DNA of 64,000 nucleotides. Source: Lindgomyces ingoldianus (lineage: Eukaryota; Ascomycota; Dothideomycetes; Pleosporales; Lindgomycetaceae). The notes beneath the pieces are model-generated. The model made no database searches. It was not told the DNA's origin and saw only the letters and a program-made list of their open reading frames with translations. The translations under genes were made by a program, and so were the position numbers. The number at the start of each line of letters is the position of its first letter. The first letter of the stretch is position 1. The stretch covers positions 683,357 to 747,356 of the forward strand of contig NW_022985188.1 of the NCBI RefSeq assembly GCF_010093535.1, written 5' to 3'. This document shows, piece after piece, positions 13,362 to 24,400 of the stretch.

Positions 13362-13679
13362 TGTTACAGTATCCTCCCTAGATCCTAGACATAACTATAT
13401 TAGACGTGTACTAGAGTATTATTAGTGCACGTTTAATATAAACATAACATAACATAGACATAAACTTAAGCATAAACTGCTTTAACACTAACTAAACTTA
13501 AAATAGGCTTAATTTATACTTAAAGCGCTTAGACTTTTAAGCTAAGTATTTAATTACTAATTTTCTTTTAAACTTTTCTGTTCCTTACACAATGTCTTGT
13601 ACCTACTATAATACCTCACGTAGTAATTAAACTAGACCTCTGTGAAGCTCTATAACCTTACTTGTGCACAATTGTAACA
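13362..13679 (+). repeat. 3' LTR of chromovirus copy 1
   Basis: Begins TGTTACAGTATCCTCC and ends TTGTAACA, directly followed by the duplicated target TAGTT. Confidence 0.85.
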
Positions 13680-14160
13680 TAGTTATACTTACACTTAAAC
13701 TTTACTTTAAGCTTTAAGTAACACTTAATAAACATATTAAGCTAGTTTATGCTAATATATCTTATATTATACTTAGTGTGTAAAGAATTAGCTATATTAG
13801 CTATAGCTACTAGCTAGAGAGGAAATTCTTATGCATTTAGCTTAAGTATATGCTAAATAATTACTTACTTTTTATTATTATTTAGCTTCTATAAGTTAGC
13901 TATATAATTAGCTTAAAAAAGTTATCTAGTGTGTTAGTTACTTATTATTTTTTAAAAAACTTTATAAATAGCTATAGTATGTTACTTAGAAAGTGTTATG
14001 TTTTATTTAAAAGCTTAAAGTGTAAGCTACATCTAATATTCTTTTAACATGTCTAAGTAGTGTTGTTAGGAATGCATTAGTATAAAAAAAGTAGTATAGT
14101 AGGGTCTTAGTAAAAGTAAGCAACTTAGGTGTGTAAGCAACTCGCCTATGAAGTACGTTA

Positions 14161-14335
14161 GGTCTAGTTTAAAGTATTACCTGTCTAGGATGCCTGGCTT
14201 TTAGGCGAGGTAGGCGTTGTCTAGAAAGTGCGGGGTTGACGGCACAGGTTGGGAGTCGTCCAGGACTGCCTAGTGCGGTCTAGGCTAGGCTATGTCGGCC
14301 TAGGACATACCTAGATAGCCGGTCGTTACAGTTAA
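14161..14335. other. GC-rich island of unknown origin
   Basis: 175 bp with clearly higher GC than its surroundings, between the right end of Fot1-like copy 2 and a Fot1 remnant. It contains several AGGC and CCTAGG-like words and ends CGTTACA like the L1 solo LTRs. It may be the 3' piece of another LTR. No coding frame is recognised. Confidence 0.4.
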
Positions 14336-14495
14336 ATAATATACTAAGCTTTAATATTCTTTATAAGGTTAAACAAGCTTTAAATTACTATAAAACTTTT
14401 ATAAAAAGCTTTTTTATAATTATACCTACACTTAAACTTTACTTTAAACTTTAAATAACACTTAATACACATACTAAACTAGTTTATGCTAACAT

Positions 14496-14825
14496 TGTAA
14501 CGATTCTCATGAATCGTTCCATCTCGGGTCGCCCGGAACCTATCCGAAGGGTCTCCGTATCGGCTCCGACCCTGGCTCGACCCTGACTCCGACCCTGGCT
14601 CGACCCTGACTCGACTCTGCCCGGCCCCCTGCTGTTACCCCTATTCCCTCATGTATTTAGTCGCACCTCGCCCCCGTAGCTAGCTCGGTAGTTTTCTGAT
14701 ATCCTTTCGTACAAGGCCTATAGGTGTCAATGGCATTCCCAGGTTCAGAGTCCCCACGCACTCCCATATGCCTCTGAGTGGATTCCCACCGCATTCGGAC
14801 CCATTGTCTTGCCTGTGCCGTTACA
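14496..14825 (+). mobile_element. Solo LTR, family L1, with perfect TSD
   Basis: 330 bp, TGTAACGATTCTCATG to GTGCCGTTACA, flanked by AACAT at 14491-14495 and 14826-14830. It includes a tandem CGACCCTGGCT-type block at about 14570-14620. It is GC-rich, unlike the RIP-mutated host element. Confidence 0.85.
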
Positions 14826-14936
14826 AACATAGCCTAAATTATACTTAGCGTGTAAAGAATTAGCTACATTAGCTATAGCTAATAGCTAAGAAAATAATCT
14901 TTATATATCTAGCTTAAGTATATACTTGTCACAGTT

Positions 14937-15304
14937 ATGTTACAGCTATCTAACCCCTGAGTACCCTAGGCTTGACACGGGGTATATAGGCTCCCCGGCC
15001 TCCGTACCTCTGCCTCCTGTAAGGCCGGATGTCCCAGAACGGGCCAGTATGGCCTCCCCTGACCTGTTTGGAGGTCACATGACCTGTGCTTCGTATATAA
15101 GCATGAATCCTGACAAGCGAGGCTTGGCAGCGATTCGTCTCTCTTACAATACACTCCTATCTTTCTCCGAAAGCTTGCTCTCAGTGCTATCCGTGCTACC
15201 TACTATCCTATCTTTACACCTCCGACCCTAAGGTTTACTCTTGTTACCCCCCTATCCTGCATTCCCTCTCTGTGACCTGTGTTTCCTGCTCGATACCTCT
15301 TACA
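14937..15304 (+). mobile_element. Solo LTR, family L2, with perfect TSD
   Basis: 368 bp, starting TGTCACAGTTATGTTACAGC and ending CTCTTACA, flanked by ATACT at 14932-14936 and 15305-15309. A TATA-like box (GTATATAAGC, about 15093-15102) would serve as the LTR promoter. It is GC-rich and barely mutated. Short open frames inside it are incidental. Confidence 0.85.
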
Positions 15305-15480
15305 ATACTTAATAATTACTTACTTTTATTATTATTTAGCCTTTGTAAGTTAGCTGTAAAATTAGCTTATAAAAGTTGTCTAGTATGTTAGTTATTTATT
15401 ATTTTTTAAAAGACTTTATACATAGCTATAATATATTACTTAAAAAGTGTTATATTTTATTTAAAAGCTTAAAGTATAAG

Positions 15481-15768
15481 TGTAACAGCACAGGCAAGAC
15501 AATAGGTCTAAATGCGGTATGAATCTACTTAGAGGCATATAGAAGTGCGTGGGGACTTAGAAACCTAGGAATGCTATTAACACCTATAGGCCTTGTACAA
15601 AGGATATTAGAAAACTACTAAGCTAGCTACAAAGAAGAGGTGCAACTAAATACTTAGAGGAATAGGGGTACAGCAGAGGCTAGGGCAGGGTTGTAGCAGA
15701 TACAAGGACCCTTCGGAAATCGACTTATCAAGCAACCTAAAATGAAACGATTCATGCGAATTGTTACA
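15481..15768 (-). mobile_element. Solo LTR, family L1, RIP-mutated
   Basis: 288 bp, TGTAACAGCACAGGCAAG to TTGTTACA, in the opposite orientation to 14496-14825. The flanks are ATAAG and ATACG, a 5 bp duplication with one mismatch. It carries more C-to-T and G-to-A changes than its relatives. Confidence 0.75.
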
Positions 15769-15904
15769 ATACGCTATATCTAATATTCTTTAATATGTCT
15801 AAGTAGTGCTATAAGAAATACATTAGTGTAAGAAAAGTAGTTTAGTGTAGTTTTAGTAAAAGTAAGTAACTTAGGTGTAAGCAACTTGCTTGTAGGGTAC
15901 GTTA

Positions 15905-16170
15905 AATAGAATAACTTTTTAGTAGATAAAAACTCTGTCGCATACAATTATCCGCCTATATATATCCTTCTGCTGTGCTAGCTGGGAAGGTTGACCTTTT
16001 AGCGACGCAACAAACTCTCTCAAGGCTTAGAAATCTAAGTAGGCTGTCTAGGGCACCCTAGATAGTTAGCTTATGTAACTATTTTGCTATAACAGTATTT
16101 TAATATAATAATATAATCCCAGCTTCCTGTTTATATCGCGCGATCAAGAGTTGACTGTAGTTCGATTATG
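15905..16170. repeat. Repeat R1 with two hairpins, shared inverted with 49440-49640
   Basis: This stretch matches the reverse complement of 49440-49640, from the TCAAGAGTTGACTGTA block to the TTTTTAGTAGATAAA block. Two perfect hairpin palindromes are kept in both copies: CTTAGAAATCTAAG (16026-16039) and CTAGGGCACCCTAG (16048-16061). It may be the terminal region of a mobile element whose body is not identified. Confidence 0.6.
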
Positions 16171-17379
16171 AGAAGAAGTTGAAGTGAAGGTGAGAGCAGA
16201 GTAATTGGCGAAGGTATAGGAACAAAAGATAAGGATGGTTACAAAGTAGATAGTGACGAGCAGATTAGCCTTCCTTTCCAGGAAGAAGGGGGCTAGTCCT
16301 AATTAGGAAGGATTACGTAACAGCTCGCTTACGCGCACGGCCGCCACAATAAACAATCTAACCAACCCAGCTTCACATCTCCTCCTGCCACGCCCACTAA
16401 CCCACCTAACTAGGGCAGTGCGACCTTACTAGCTAATCCTAAACTGCTAAGGACGCTATAGGTACACATCTTACTTTATCTACACATTTTAAGTTAAAAT
16501 CTAATTAGAACAGCCTCTAACACCTTTTACTTACTTCTAACGCAGCAGATTGTGTCTAATAATGCTATAATAATACTAGATAACAACTAGTTGTAACCTA
16601 ATAATAAGCCTCTATTACTAAAGATTAATACTAAGGTTATTATTAATTTTTAAGGTAAAGGCCTAACTAAAGGCTAGGACCTCTTAGCTAAAAAAGCTAG
16701 TGCTAATAGCAATAGTAAGTTTTACCTTACACATGTTATAATCTAGGGCTAATTAGAAAAAATAAAGGCGCTAGATAATAATAAACTTACTTTATTAAAC
16801 AATATGTTATTAGGACTTACCTCTTTGCCTTCTATGCCTAATATGTCCTAACTAGAAGACACGCAGTCTTGCCTAAGTCTAATAGCATTGCAGGCAGGAC
16901 TAAACTAGACAGTGCCTGCCTGCGCCTTTAGCTAGACTAGACTGTACAGCTTGCAGGGCAGCTAAGATTAGAGCTAGTAACAGTATAGTAAAAGTGTAAG
17001 TAAATCTAGATTAATCTAGATTAATATAACTTAAGAAGAAATTAGACTAATAATATTTTTTTACAGCCTACTTTTACTTATATCTAACCTATATCTAGCT
17101 ATAGAGAATATTAGCAGTAATTTACTTATTAGCTAAGTTACAGACTATATCTGCTACTGCAAAGTCTATATCTGCAGGCCTAGGGTTAATATCTGCAGGC
17201 TTAGGGTTTGTACTAAAACACCTAGTAGCTTTAACATAAAGCACCTCTGTTTACTCTAGGCAGACTGTACCCTTTCTAGCAGCAGTTTATGCCACTATAT
17301 TCCTAGTATAGACATTACAGATATAGCATAGGTTAGGCCCTGCCTACTCTAACCTTAATTATTTTGCTTTATTAGATAG
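16171..17379. other. RIP-degraded sequence, unclassified
   Basis: About 1.2 kb with no intact frame. The first 250 bp (16171-16420) are relatively GC-rich and unmutated, then composition falls to TA-rich. A plus-strand frame rich in Q/W-type stops may be the N-terminal part of the remnant described at 17380. Confidence 0.4.
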
Positions 17380-17915
17380 ATCTAGCTAAAGCTAGGTTAA
17401 AGCTAACTAAAGGTAAAAAGAAAAAAAAGATTATACTTTAGCTTAAACTTTTAAGTAGTAAATCTAAGTAGTTTAACTCTTCTATAAAGGACACTAATTT
17501 ATATAAAATTATTAATCTAAAGCTGCTATATAAAGAGGTCTAGACTGCTACAAAGATAATAGGACTCTCTAGGCGCCTAATAGACCCTAAGTTTATAAAG
17601 AATCTAAACATAAAAGTTACAACAGCTTATTTAGAGTTAGTTAAGATGCAAATAAATTAGATTATTATAGTATATACACAGGTTAATTCTTTTTAGAATA
17701 GCTTTAACCTAGTTTTAATTAAAGTTACACGCCCTAAAGCAGCTAAGGCACTAGTAGCCTTTATAGTAAGTTAGATTTTACAAGATCTCTGCTAGAAATG
17801 CCTAAAAAAAAATAGTAAGTTTATTTACTATGTATATGTCCCTAACTATTTTAGCTATAGTTGTGCAAATTGTCACTACAGTGTAAAAAGCAAAGGTTAT
17901 AATTTTTAAAGTAAG
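17380..17915 (+). pseudogene. DUF3716-like zinc-motif protein remnant
   Basis: One plus-strand frame stays readable apart from TAA/TAG at presumed Q/W codons: a lysine-rich segment, an amphipathic region, then a C-terminal cysteine pattern at about 17780-17912. That pattern has CxxC-like residues, a YVPNYFSYSCANCHY block and a final aromatic residue. The spacing resembles DUF3716, a small cysteine-rich domain of Pezizomycotina found in many repeated or transposon-linked genes. Function is unknown. It lies tail-to-tail with the Helitron helicase remnant and could be a second Helitron gene, a captured gene or an unrelated repeat. Confidence 0.4.
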
Positions 17916-18339
17916 TTATTCTTTTTTTAAATAAAATATACCTAGATACTAACATATATTAGCAGATTAAACTAAATTAATTAAATAAAACAAAGTCTAT
18001 TAGCTAAAGAAGGAAAAAGTAATGCCTAAAAATATTACTACCTCTCTAAAGAGCATCCCTACTCTGTAGAAGGGTCTGGCCGTGCCAACATCCACCCTAA
18101 CACTAAAAAGGCCTAAATTAGCTTTAACTAAGGCGGATCTAAGCCCCTAAAAAGCCACTTTAGTTCTAATCTATAATAAACCTACTGTTCCTTATAATTT
18201 AGTTATAGCCTTTATAATTAACTTGTTTAGTTACTAAGTTCTAAGGACTAGGGCCTAGCCTATACAGCAAAATATGTACACAGCCCTACTAATTATAATT
18301 AAGTTATTCTAAGAAGTAATCTCTATAGACAATAAATCA

Positions 18340-19720
18340 CTGCGGTCCTAGTTTAAATCCTAGTCGTCGCATTCCGCACCTTTAAACAAAATATAGTCTC
18401 AGTCTATTGCCGCACAGCAGACTTCTGTGCATTAATGGCAGGCATAACAATACTTCTCGCCCACATTGATGGTCACAAGCTTGAGGAGGAGGACTGGCGG
18501 GCACACTAACGACTAGGTGATCGCGCGCTGGTAGAACAGCTTTTGCAGAGCTATGATTCTGTCTAAGATTGCATGAACAATGGCCTTACCTAGCAGAGTG
18601 CTAAACAATTACAACGCCTCTTAAAGATTAAAAGTGACGCCGCTTAGGGAAAGGAAGAATCTGCTCGCGATACAGTATTAAATATCCAGAGAAATTGCGG
18701 GGAACTTTAACTCTCTATACCCTACTTTAGAATTATTAATATTAGCTGCATGGGCGTTACAAGGTCACAGCAGCAGGACATACAGCCCTTACACACTTAA
18801 ACAAGTGGAACGCTGTACCCCACAGCGACAACTGACAGTGGAGACCCACTCCTGGGCTTGAACGAACATCCCAGCTAGTTCCTGATGTCAACCTGATGCC
18901 ACTACCGCCTGTCTTTCCTGATATAGGTCATTCAAACGACACATCTTACGACCAATACCTAAGATTGGCTGCAGGAGCTAACAATTAGGCGTTTTAGGGC
19001 ATTAATGCAGCGTTCTTTGACAACCTAATGCGCTGGGCTGCAGACTGGGATCCATTACCATGGGACAGTATTTGATGACCTTAGGGTTATCCGCACGCTA
19101 CAATGCTACTTTTTGTTCTGTGACAGCATTTAAAGACCTTCTAACCCTGCAGAGCAAAGCCTGTCAGGTCCAGGACTAGATTAAAGATACAATGGAACTT
19201 GTAACAGATAAGTGCATGGAACTTAGTAAGGTGATGCAGTCCCTGTTATCCCAGTTTAACATAGTGGTGGACGTTAGCATAGCTTTTAATGCTAAAGAGG
19301 GCCTAGCTAATAGTAATAAGGAAGAGGTAGAAGGGCCTGTGGACAACACTAACATAGCTAAGGGTTAATCTAAAGAAGATAAGGACCTAGAAGATACTAA
19401 TAATAAAGAGTTTATAGCTACTAATAATATAAAAGTTTCTACTAACACTTCTTTAAGTTCTAACCTTCTATTTATTAAAAAAGTTAAGACCTAATTAGCT
19501 ATAAAATAATCTTATAATAAACACTTAATCTAGTTAGAGTTAGGTAATATTAAGAAAAAAAAAGTTAAGACTGCAGTAAATAATTTAGGCTGCACTAATA
19601 TAACTATCCCTGCAAAAGGCACACTAAAGAAGAGGAAATTCTTTAAAAAGTGTAAGCATAGGCTTAATAATTATTAGTATCTTTTCTAGACTAATTAGAG
19701 TAGACCCTAAAAGCATTAGG
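18340..19720 (+). pseudogene. Unrecognised coding remnant with less RIP
   Basis: A less AT-rich patch in which the plus strand can be read over hundreds of bases with stops mostly at TAA/TAG. It includes a helical segment near 19190-19330 (MELVTDKCMELSKVMQSLL) and an acidic, lysine-rich tail to about 19700. I do not recognise a family. Codon-like composition suggests a former gene rather than random AT DNA. It may continue the DUF3716-like remnant upstream. Confidence 0.35.
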
Positions 19721-21429
19721 TAGAGTTAGTAGAGTTGCTTTTAGTTTGCTAGGTTTAGATAGTTAGTTTATTTTCTAGATAGATGTGAGTTAGTGTGGCA
19801 GCAGTTTGCTCTAGCACTACACCTACTAACGCTTTCCCTGCTAGAGTTAACAGATTAACCTTATAACAATATACCTACTACATAAAGGACAGCGTTTATA
19901 ATCTTATAATAGGTAGCTAATATAATTAGATTATAGGCTGCACATAACTATTCCTGTAATAGATATAAAGTAAATTAGTAGCTATACATTATTAAGACCT
20001 TTAAAGAAATAATGCTAAAGCTTAAGACTTTAAACACCTACAAACTTTTTTAACTTTTTAGAGTAAGTAGTATTTTTGTTAATCTAATTAGTAAAATGTT
20101 TTTTCTACTTCTAATATTAATTATCTGCCTTCCTTTTCTAACTAGACTAGTGCTAATAAGCCTAATCTATGCGCCTAATTGCCTAATAACAGATCTACAC
20201 TAATTAGAGATTCTGTAACATGCTACTATTATAGTAGCTTATAGAAGAAAGAGGAGTAGAACTAGATATTAACTTTATTAAAAGTAAAAAAGTATTTTTA
20301 TACTTTAGCTTATAATTTTCTAGCAATAACTAAAGACGTTATGCTAATAAATAATACATAGAGCATTTAAGATTATAACAAATCTAAAGTATAATTAAAA
20401 AAGATTAAAGACTAGTTAAGATAACATACCTAATAAGCATTAAGCTAAACCTAATAGAAAGAGTTCTCTAATGTGTACTATTCTTCTAACCTTGCACGCC
20501 TATGCCTTAGCTAAAGAGTATGCTAGAAATAAAAGTTAGGCTTAAAATATAGGTCTTTTAGTTTAACTACTTTAGTATTATAAAACATAAGCCTTAGAAG
20601 CTTTATGTTATAGTTCTATATATAAAGTAGATAGAATTAGGTAGCATCTAGTAGATCACCTACTACCTGACCATGAACTAGTCCATCCTGGAGCGGCCAC
20701 TTCTAGACAACAGTAGAGGGGAACTACATCTAGGACTAAAGCTGCCCTAGATAGGGCAGGTAGAGGCTGTAGTAATAGCCCTACTAACACTAATTTATTA
20801 CACCCCTATTATTAACAAAAGGCTAGTCTAGGTTGTAGTTAAAGTTAAAAAAGAGAATATTATACTTAGGTAGAATAGTAAAAGAATAATAAAGGTTTTA
20901 GTCTTATAAGAAAATTAGCCTATATAATAAAGTAGCACAAAAGCAGCTTATGTTAAAGTAGGTGTAGCTAATACTCCTCTCCTCTTGTCTAGTTAGACTA
21001 TAATTAATGCAGGTAAGGTAAGTAGTTACAACATAATGCTAATTAAGCATCTCTTAAACAAATGTTTACTACTTAATACTTAGCATAACAGCTACAGGCC
21101 TAATAGGCTCTTTATGTACAAAAGAGTTAAAAGGCAAAATAGCCCTAGCAGATATGTACATAAAGAGTAACATAGCAAGTAGATAGAAAGCAAAATAATA
21201 GGAAGTATAATATAGTAAGTAAGAAGTAAGGAGAAAGTATTATAGTAGATTAAAGGGAATTAAACCTAATTTAAGGGGGCTAAGGCTAAATCTATTATTA
21301 CACAAAGCTAAAACTAAATTTCTAGAGGCACTGCCTAAAATAGGATAGCGCAGGACTAATATAATTATAATAAAAGCAGACGTTACTAATAGGGCAAATA
21401 TAGTAGCAGGGCAGAAATGTACATGCACT
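19721..21429. other. RIP-degraded sequence between two coding remnants
   Basis: About 1.7 kb, TA-rich. A plus-strand frame near 20220-20640 shows a CYYC-like pair followed by a lysine-rich stretch. A short GC-richer patch occurs at 20640-20770. Nothing can be assigned with confidence. The Helitron 3' end should fall in this interval or further left. Confidence 0.4.
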
Positions 21430-24400
21430 GTATAGAGCAGTCTATAAAATAACTTTAGAATACATAATATTAACTACCTTACCTATTAAACTAGGCAGAA
21501 TTAGAATAGAGATGCTAGATATAGTAGTAACACATAAAAAGGCTACATATAACTAGCTATAGGTAAAGACAGGATGTTGTAGGTTAACACTAATAATCTT
21601 AAGTAACTAACCTTGCAACTTATTAATAGACATAGTAAAACAAAGTTAGACTAGAATCTAATACTAAATAATTAAAAAAGGTAAGGCATTATTATTCTTA
21701 GACACTAACTTTACACATATAATTATTTAGATCTAACTATTAAACTTACTGCTAAGTATCTTACTAATAAAGAAAAGCGCTGTCTAGCTAACAGCAGTAA
21801 CTATAAGACGTGTGCTGTTACACAATCTTTACCCTAAATCTAGATTATGTAAGAGCATAATAGGAACACTAACCTTTAGTTATAGAGTAGATAGAGAGAG
21901 GCTAGGCAGATTAAAGCTTTAGAGTAAGTTCTCTAGTAGTTAATTAATTCTATCTAAGAAAGATTAGTAGACTTTATTAGTAAAGTAAAACTTTATTATA
22001 ACACCTTTAAAGCGCTTAAATAAAAAGTTATTTAGAGAATTAATAGTGTTGTTTTAAACTACTAATATACACCTTTACTTTAATAAAAAAGCATAGACTT
22101 CTAGGTTAGTAAGTTTTTAAAGTAGATTAGGTAGATAGATGTAAGAATAAAATGCAGATATAGACTAAAACTACTAGATCTTAGGAAGAAGTGTAATAAA
22201 CTTCTTATTACACCTAGCTAAGTCTAATATCTACTAAGCATATTCTTAGTTAGTAGGTCCCTACCTTATTCTTATATTCTCTGTTAGCTGTAGAACAGTA
22301 AAGTATAGCTATAAATAGAAGTTTTAAAGGCAGGCTTGTACAGTCTGTAACCTCTTACTGCGCAAAACAACAGGAAGGATCTAGGCAAAGTCCCCTTCTA
22401 ACAGCACTAGGATACCTCTAAATAGGGAGTTGTTTTTTATAATATTTTATAGTGTACAGTTAACTACTTTAAAGCAGTACTAGTGCTATATTAGAACTTT
22501 ATCCTATATAATTAAATCTGTCTAATAAATAAGGTCTACAGCAGGAGAGTCTGCACACATAAAGCAGGTAGATCTGTTTTTAATATTAATAGGTATCTTA
22601 AACTAATAATAAGCAGTGCAGCTGCTAGGAAGAAGAAGCGCAGTAATGCTAGATAATGCTACGCACAAAACAATCTTGTGTTAGGTCTAAAGATAAGTGT
22701 AAATAGTCTTATATAAAAAGGTCTTTCTAGTTTTGCTAGGGCCCTAAATAAAGTAGCAACTAAATTATAGTGTAGTAAAAATAGACTAAGTAATAGCATA
22801 AAAAACTTCTAGTTAGGCCTTATTTAGCTTATTATACACATTAGTATAATTAAGATTCTGCTTTATAGTGTTGTAATTAAGCTGCTTAGCAACTAATAGA
22901 TTAACAGCCTCTTACACCTAATATCTTTATAGCATAAGCATGTTAAAATTAGAAAGGTTCTTTCTAAATAACTTAAGCATAGCTTAGTTAATTAGCTACA
23001 GGCATAGATCTTTTATAAAATTAGTAATACTAGGGGGCAACACTATTTATTCTAAGTAGAGGGGCAGGTTGTTAGATAGATGTTAGAAGAACTTATCTTA
23101 TAACACTATAAAATTACTTACATTCCTAAAGACTAGGGCCTAGAGAAAGACGTAATGTAACTTAAAAGTAAGTGCTAAATGCTAAAGCTTAAGAAATATA
23201 TACTACTATAATCTATCCTTAACTAAGAGATTAAGAGCTAAATAGGTGTTCTTAAAAGTAGGTTAGATCTAACTATTAACTATATAAAAATATTTAAAAC
23301 TAATTACACTTAAGATTTGCGTAAAAAGCATCTTAAGATAAAAACGCTTCTTAAAGGAAGAACTGCAGAAGTAGACGCAATTAATAGAGTACTAATTATG
23401 TTAGAACTAAGTTTATTTACTACTGTCTTTCTCTAGATTCTAATAATACTAAGTTAAAAAGTCCTAGTAAAGAAGATCACACTTATCTATATAAAAGGCA
23501 TTATACTTTAACTATTTTATTAATAATAATCTTTTCTATTTAACTGCAATCTCTACCTGTTTAGCACTGTCCTTATTATAAAAAGTAACTATATGCTGTC
23601 CTAGTAAATGCACTGCTAATTAAATAATAGAAGGCTTTTTCTTATAAACTTTAAACTTTATTAATTGCTAAACAGCCTTAGTTAGTCTAATATAGCGCAT
23701 GTTTAGATACTAGGCAACCTTGTCCCCTTACTAGATACAGATAACAACCTAATTAGTGCCCTTATAGATATACTTATGTATATATTTAACTAACTTTATA
23801 AAGGCACAGACTTTTATATTAACATGTGTGTTGTACTTATGTAAAAGGTATAGACTATAAGGCACTACTTAGTAATTATTAACTATAATGTTCTAACTAT
23901 AACACTTTATAACCTAAGTTAAACTAGGTTAACACTAATATATAAAATAACTATCTCTACTAACTAGAGTCTTATTAGCGTATTCCTTTAAGAATTGCTT
24001 CTAACAGGTTGCTTAGAGAGAACGCTCTGTAGTCTGCATACAGGGCATGCTGGGATTTAAGGTTCTACATAGCCTATAAACTATAGTAGTTTTAATAATG
24101 TTACTTAGAACTTTATTTAAATTTTAAGCCTTTATAAAGAGCTTAGCTTATATAACTTAATTAATAAAGTTTAGATTAAGGAACTAATTATAGTAATTAT
24201 AACATAAAAAGAGTAAAATATAAGCATAAAGCAAACTCTACTTCTAGTACTTAATAGTATACATAATACTAGTATACTAGCTAAATACATAGTTAGTCTA
24301 GAGGTCTGCAAGGAGGGAGTTAAGACGCAGCTTAAAAACGCGCGCAACTAGATCTAGCTAATCTAATAGCTAAAAGGATGTACTAATCTCCTGCTCTAAC

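Larger units (their letters stand above)
8015..13679 (+). mobile_element. Ty3/gypsy chromovirus, copy 1 (RIP-inactivated)
   Basis: 5665 bp element with two 318 bp LTRs (8015-8332 and 13362-13679) and a perfect target duplication TAGTT (8010-8014 and 13680-13684). A purine-rich tract (TAAGGGGGGAGG) sits just before the 3' LTR. Internal order is reverse transcriptase, RNase H, integrase, chromodomain, as in Ty3/gypsy chromoviruses. Frames are broken by many TAA/TAG codons at Q/W positions. Confidence 0.88.
6625..14160 (-). mobile_element. Fot1/Pot2-like TIR transposon, copy 2 (split by a chromovirus)
   Basis: Starts TAACGTACTTCATGGGCG and ends with the inverse. Removing the nested gypsy element and its TAGTT duplication leaves about 1866 bp, nearly the same as copy 1. 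The left 1.4 kb aligns with 150-1540 and the right end with 5653-6126. The flanks read ACTG/TA at left and TA/GGTC at right, consistent with a TA target. No open transposase frame remains. Confidence 0.75.
14336..15904 (-). mobile_element. Fot1/Pot2-like remnant, copy 3, carrying three solo LTRs
   Basis: Sequence matching the right third of copies 1 and 2 (from the TACTAAGCTTTAATATT block to the terminal GGTACGTTA) is left-truncated. It is interrupted by solo LTRs at 14496, 14937 and 15481. Removing them restores continuity with the other copies. Confidence 0.7.

Noticed and set aside
14496..14825. Interpretation of the TGTAAC...GTTACA elements as MITEs
   Set aside because: Ends are TG...CA with 5 bp target duplications, as expected for solo LTRs. 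TIR transposons here use TA targets.
14926..15231. Open frame of 101 codons in the plus strand
   Set aside because: It lies wholly inside a solo LTR bounded by a perfect target duplication and has no codon structure.
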